A stretch of 23,781 bases of DNA, taken from NCBI GenBank assembly GCA_031370625.1, contig JANMQR010000308.1:1-23781 (forward strand). The letters are read 5' to 3'. The DNA comes from UKL13-2 sp031370625. GTDB lineage: Bacteria; Pseudomonadota; Gammaproteobacteria; Burkholderiales; Usitatibacteraceae. Shown here piece after piece: positions 22,344 to 23,781 of this stretch (position 1 is the stretch's first letter; every line of letters begins with the position of its first letter). The position numbers and the translations under genes are program-made. The notes below the pieces were generated by a model, which did not search any database, was not told the origin of the DNA, and saw nothing but the letters and a program-made list of their open reading frames with translations.

Positions 22344-23781
22344 TTACGCAATCGCTCGATACGCGGGGAGTGTTAAAAACTCTTCGTAACTATCATCCAT
22401 GATGAGTTTTTCAAACATTGCAGCACCCTCGACATATTTGCCCGCAACGTAGGCAGCTTCACCGGCAATGCCCGGTGTTTTTGTAAGCTCATCGGCAATC
22501 AGCGCCTTGACCATTTCTTTCGTTACTTTGCGTCCGTCATCAAGCACGCCTTTGGTTGAACGAATCCACTGCCATACTTGGCTGCGCGAAATTTCCGCCG
22601 TCGCCGCGTCTTCCATCAAATTGAAAATCGGTACACAGCCATTGCCGCCAAGCCATGAGCCAACATATTGAATCCCGACCTGAATATTGTTGCGCACACC
22701 AGCTTCGGTGATCGGTGCTTCAGGACGGAAATCGAGCAAATCGTGGGCGGTGTAATTCACATCATCGCGCTGCTTGTGAATTTGATTAGGCGTCGGCATA
22801 TGTTCATCAAATACTGCCTTCGCCACGGCGACCAGACCCGGATGTGCAACCCAGGTGCCATCACAACCATCTGTGACTTCACGCAGTTTGTCGAGTCGCA
22901 CTTTTTCAAACGCGGCATCATTCGCCGCCGGATCATTCTTGATCGGAATTTGCGCTGCCATGCCGCCCATCGCGAACGCGTTACGCTTGTGGCAGGTCTT
23001 CACCAGCGTGAGCGCGTAGGCGCGCAGGAACGGTGCCATCATGGTGACTTGCGCGCGATCAGCGAGGCAGAAATCTTTGTTGAGACGGAATTTTTTGATC
23101 GCGGAAAAAATGTAATCCCAGCGGCCAATATTCAGCCCAGCGCTGTGCTCGCGCAGTTCGTACAAAATTTCGTCCATTTCAAATGCGGCGACGATCGTTT
23201 CGATTAGCACGGTGCCCTTGATTGAACCTTGCGGCACACCAAGTTCACTCTGCGCGGTGACAAAGATATCGTTCCACAAGCGTGCTTCAAGATGTGATTC
23301 CATTTTCGGCAAATACAGATACACGCCGCTACCGCGCGTCAGTAGTGTCTTCACGTTATGGAAAAAATACATTGCGAAATCGAAAATACCACCAGACACA
23401 GGTTTGCCGTCGAGGGTGATGTGTTTTTCGTCGAGATGCCAGCCGCGCGGACGCGGAAACAGAACGGCGGGCTTGTCGTTGAGCTTGTACGACTTGCCGT
23501 TTTGCTCGAGTGTGATCGTGCGTAAATTCGCATCGCGTAAATTAATTTGCCCATCAATCATGTTGTGCCAGGTCGGGCAATTCGCGTCTTCAAAATCGGC
23601 CATAAAGGTATTCGCGCCGCAATTGAGCGCATTGATCACCATCTTGCGGTCTGTTGGGCCAGTAATTTCTACGCGACGATCCTGAATGTCTTTGGGCACA
23701 GGAGCGACGACCCAATCACCATCACGGATACTTTTTGTCGCGGGCAAAAAATCAGGCAGCATTCCCGCGTCAAATTCTTTT
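22344..23781 (-). CDS. aceB: Malate synthase A, partial (5' end beyond window)
   Basis: The frame stays open through the right edge, preceding the internal Met at 23762 with KEFDAG, which continues the family pattern, so the gene begins outside; roughly the first 60-80 of about 530 residues are missing. Visible family blocks are QDRRVEITGPTDRKMVINAL, ADFEDANCPTW, FPRPRGWHLDEKH, LYLPKMESHLEARLWND, IETIVAAFEMDEILYELREH, LNIGRWDYIFS, WVAHPGL and MEDAATAEISRSQVWQW. They include the acidic and Arg residues of the glyoxylate and acetyl-CoA site. The enzyme condenses glyoxylate with acetyl-CoA to malate in the glyoxylate cycle, supporting growth on acetate or fatty acids. Length and motifs identify the A form rather than the larger G form. 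Isocitrate lyase is not in the window. Confidence 0.96.
   Translation of the reverse strand, partial: KEFDAGMLPDFLPATKSIRDGDWVVAPVPKDIQDRRVEITGPTDRKMVINALNCGANTFMADFEDANCPTWHNMIDGQINLRDANLRTITLEQNGKSYKLNDKPAVLFPRPRGWHLDEKHITLDGKPVSGGIFDFAMYFFHNVKTLLTRGSGVYLYLPKMESHLEARLWNDIFVTAQSELGVPQGSIKGTVLIETIVAAFEMDEILYELREHSAGLNIGRWDYIFSAIKKFRLNKDFCLADRAQVTMMAPFLRAYALTLVKTCHKRNAFAMGGMAAQIPIKNDPAANDAAFEKVRLDKLREVTDGCDGTWVAHPGLVAVAKAVFDEHMPTPNQIHKQRDDVNYTAHDLLDFRPEAPITEAGVRNNIQVGIQYVGSWLGGNGCVPIFNLMEDAATAEISRSQVWQWIRSTKGVLDDGRKVTKEMVKALIADELTKTPGIAGEAAYVAGKYVEGAAMFEKLIMDDSYEEFLTLPAYRAIA

Noticed and set aside
1..23781. CRISPR array, tRNA/rRNA genes, insertion sequences or phage genes
   Set aside because: No spaced direct repeats, cloverleaf-like or rRNA sequence, transposase, integrase or phage structural gene was seen on either strand.

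Overview
The window looks like chromosomal DNA of a Gram-negative betaproteobacterium, probably a Burkholderiales/Oxalobacteraceae-type organism. This is inferred from gene content, moderate GC and protein style; no rRNA or other taxonomic marker is present. Genes are densely packed, with no intergenic stretch over 300 bases. I see no tRNA, rRNA, transposase or CRISPR array.

Bases 1-8838 form a copper/metal-resistance region. A partial ArsR-type repressor reads off the left edge. Diverging from it is a rightward series: a small Cys/His membrane or periplasmic protein, a periplasmic protein with a His tail, a TolC/CusC-type outer-membrane lipoprotein, a Tat-exported multicopper oxidase that appears to have only two cupredoxin domains, a CopI-like type 1 copper cupredoxin, two tiny candidate ORFs and a CusF-like copper-binding protein. 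A MerR-family regulator faces this series. It diverges from a Cu(I) P1B-ATPase (CopA) that carries a YHS domain plus a CPMHP/CPKCGM heavy-metal domain in place of the usual CxxC domain. A small secreted protein is translationally coupled to the ATPase. The ATPase has a textbook MerR-type promoter with a 19-bp spacer. Together these genes would export Cu(I) from the cytoplasm, oxidise and bind it in the periplasm, and possibly pass it outward. No RND pump partner for the TolC protein is present here.

Bases 8940-9881 encode a GAF-GGDEF diguanylate cyclase. Bases 9878-12545 (minus strand) are a compact alkylation-repair operon, ada-alkA-alkB, with overlapping or nearly touching genes and an upstream site that fits the E. 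coli Ada box. Divergent from ada is a His-rich cation diffusion facilitator, with a perfect 13-bp dyad between the two genes. Next comes a secreted protein made of four tandem beta/gamma-crystallin domains.

Bases 15226-21298 (minus strand) encode two large signalling proteins: a 1474-residue BarA-like hybrid histidine kinase (CHASE-like sensor, two PAS, HisKA, HATPase, degenerate receiver, intact receiver, Hpt) and a receiver-Ser/Thr kinase fusion. The window ends with a periplasmic lytic transglycosylase and a bidirectional terminator facing a malate synthase A gene cut by the right edge.
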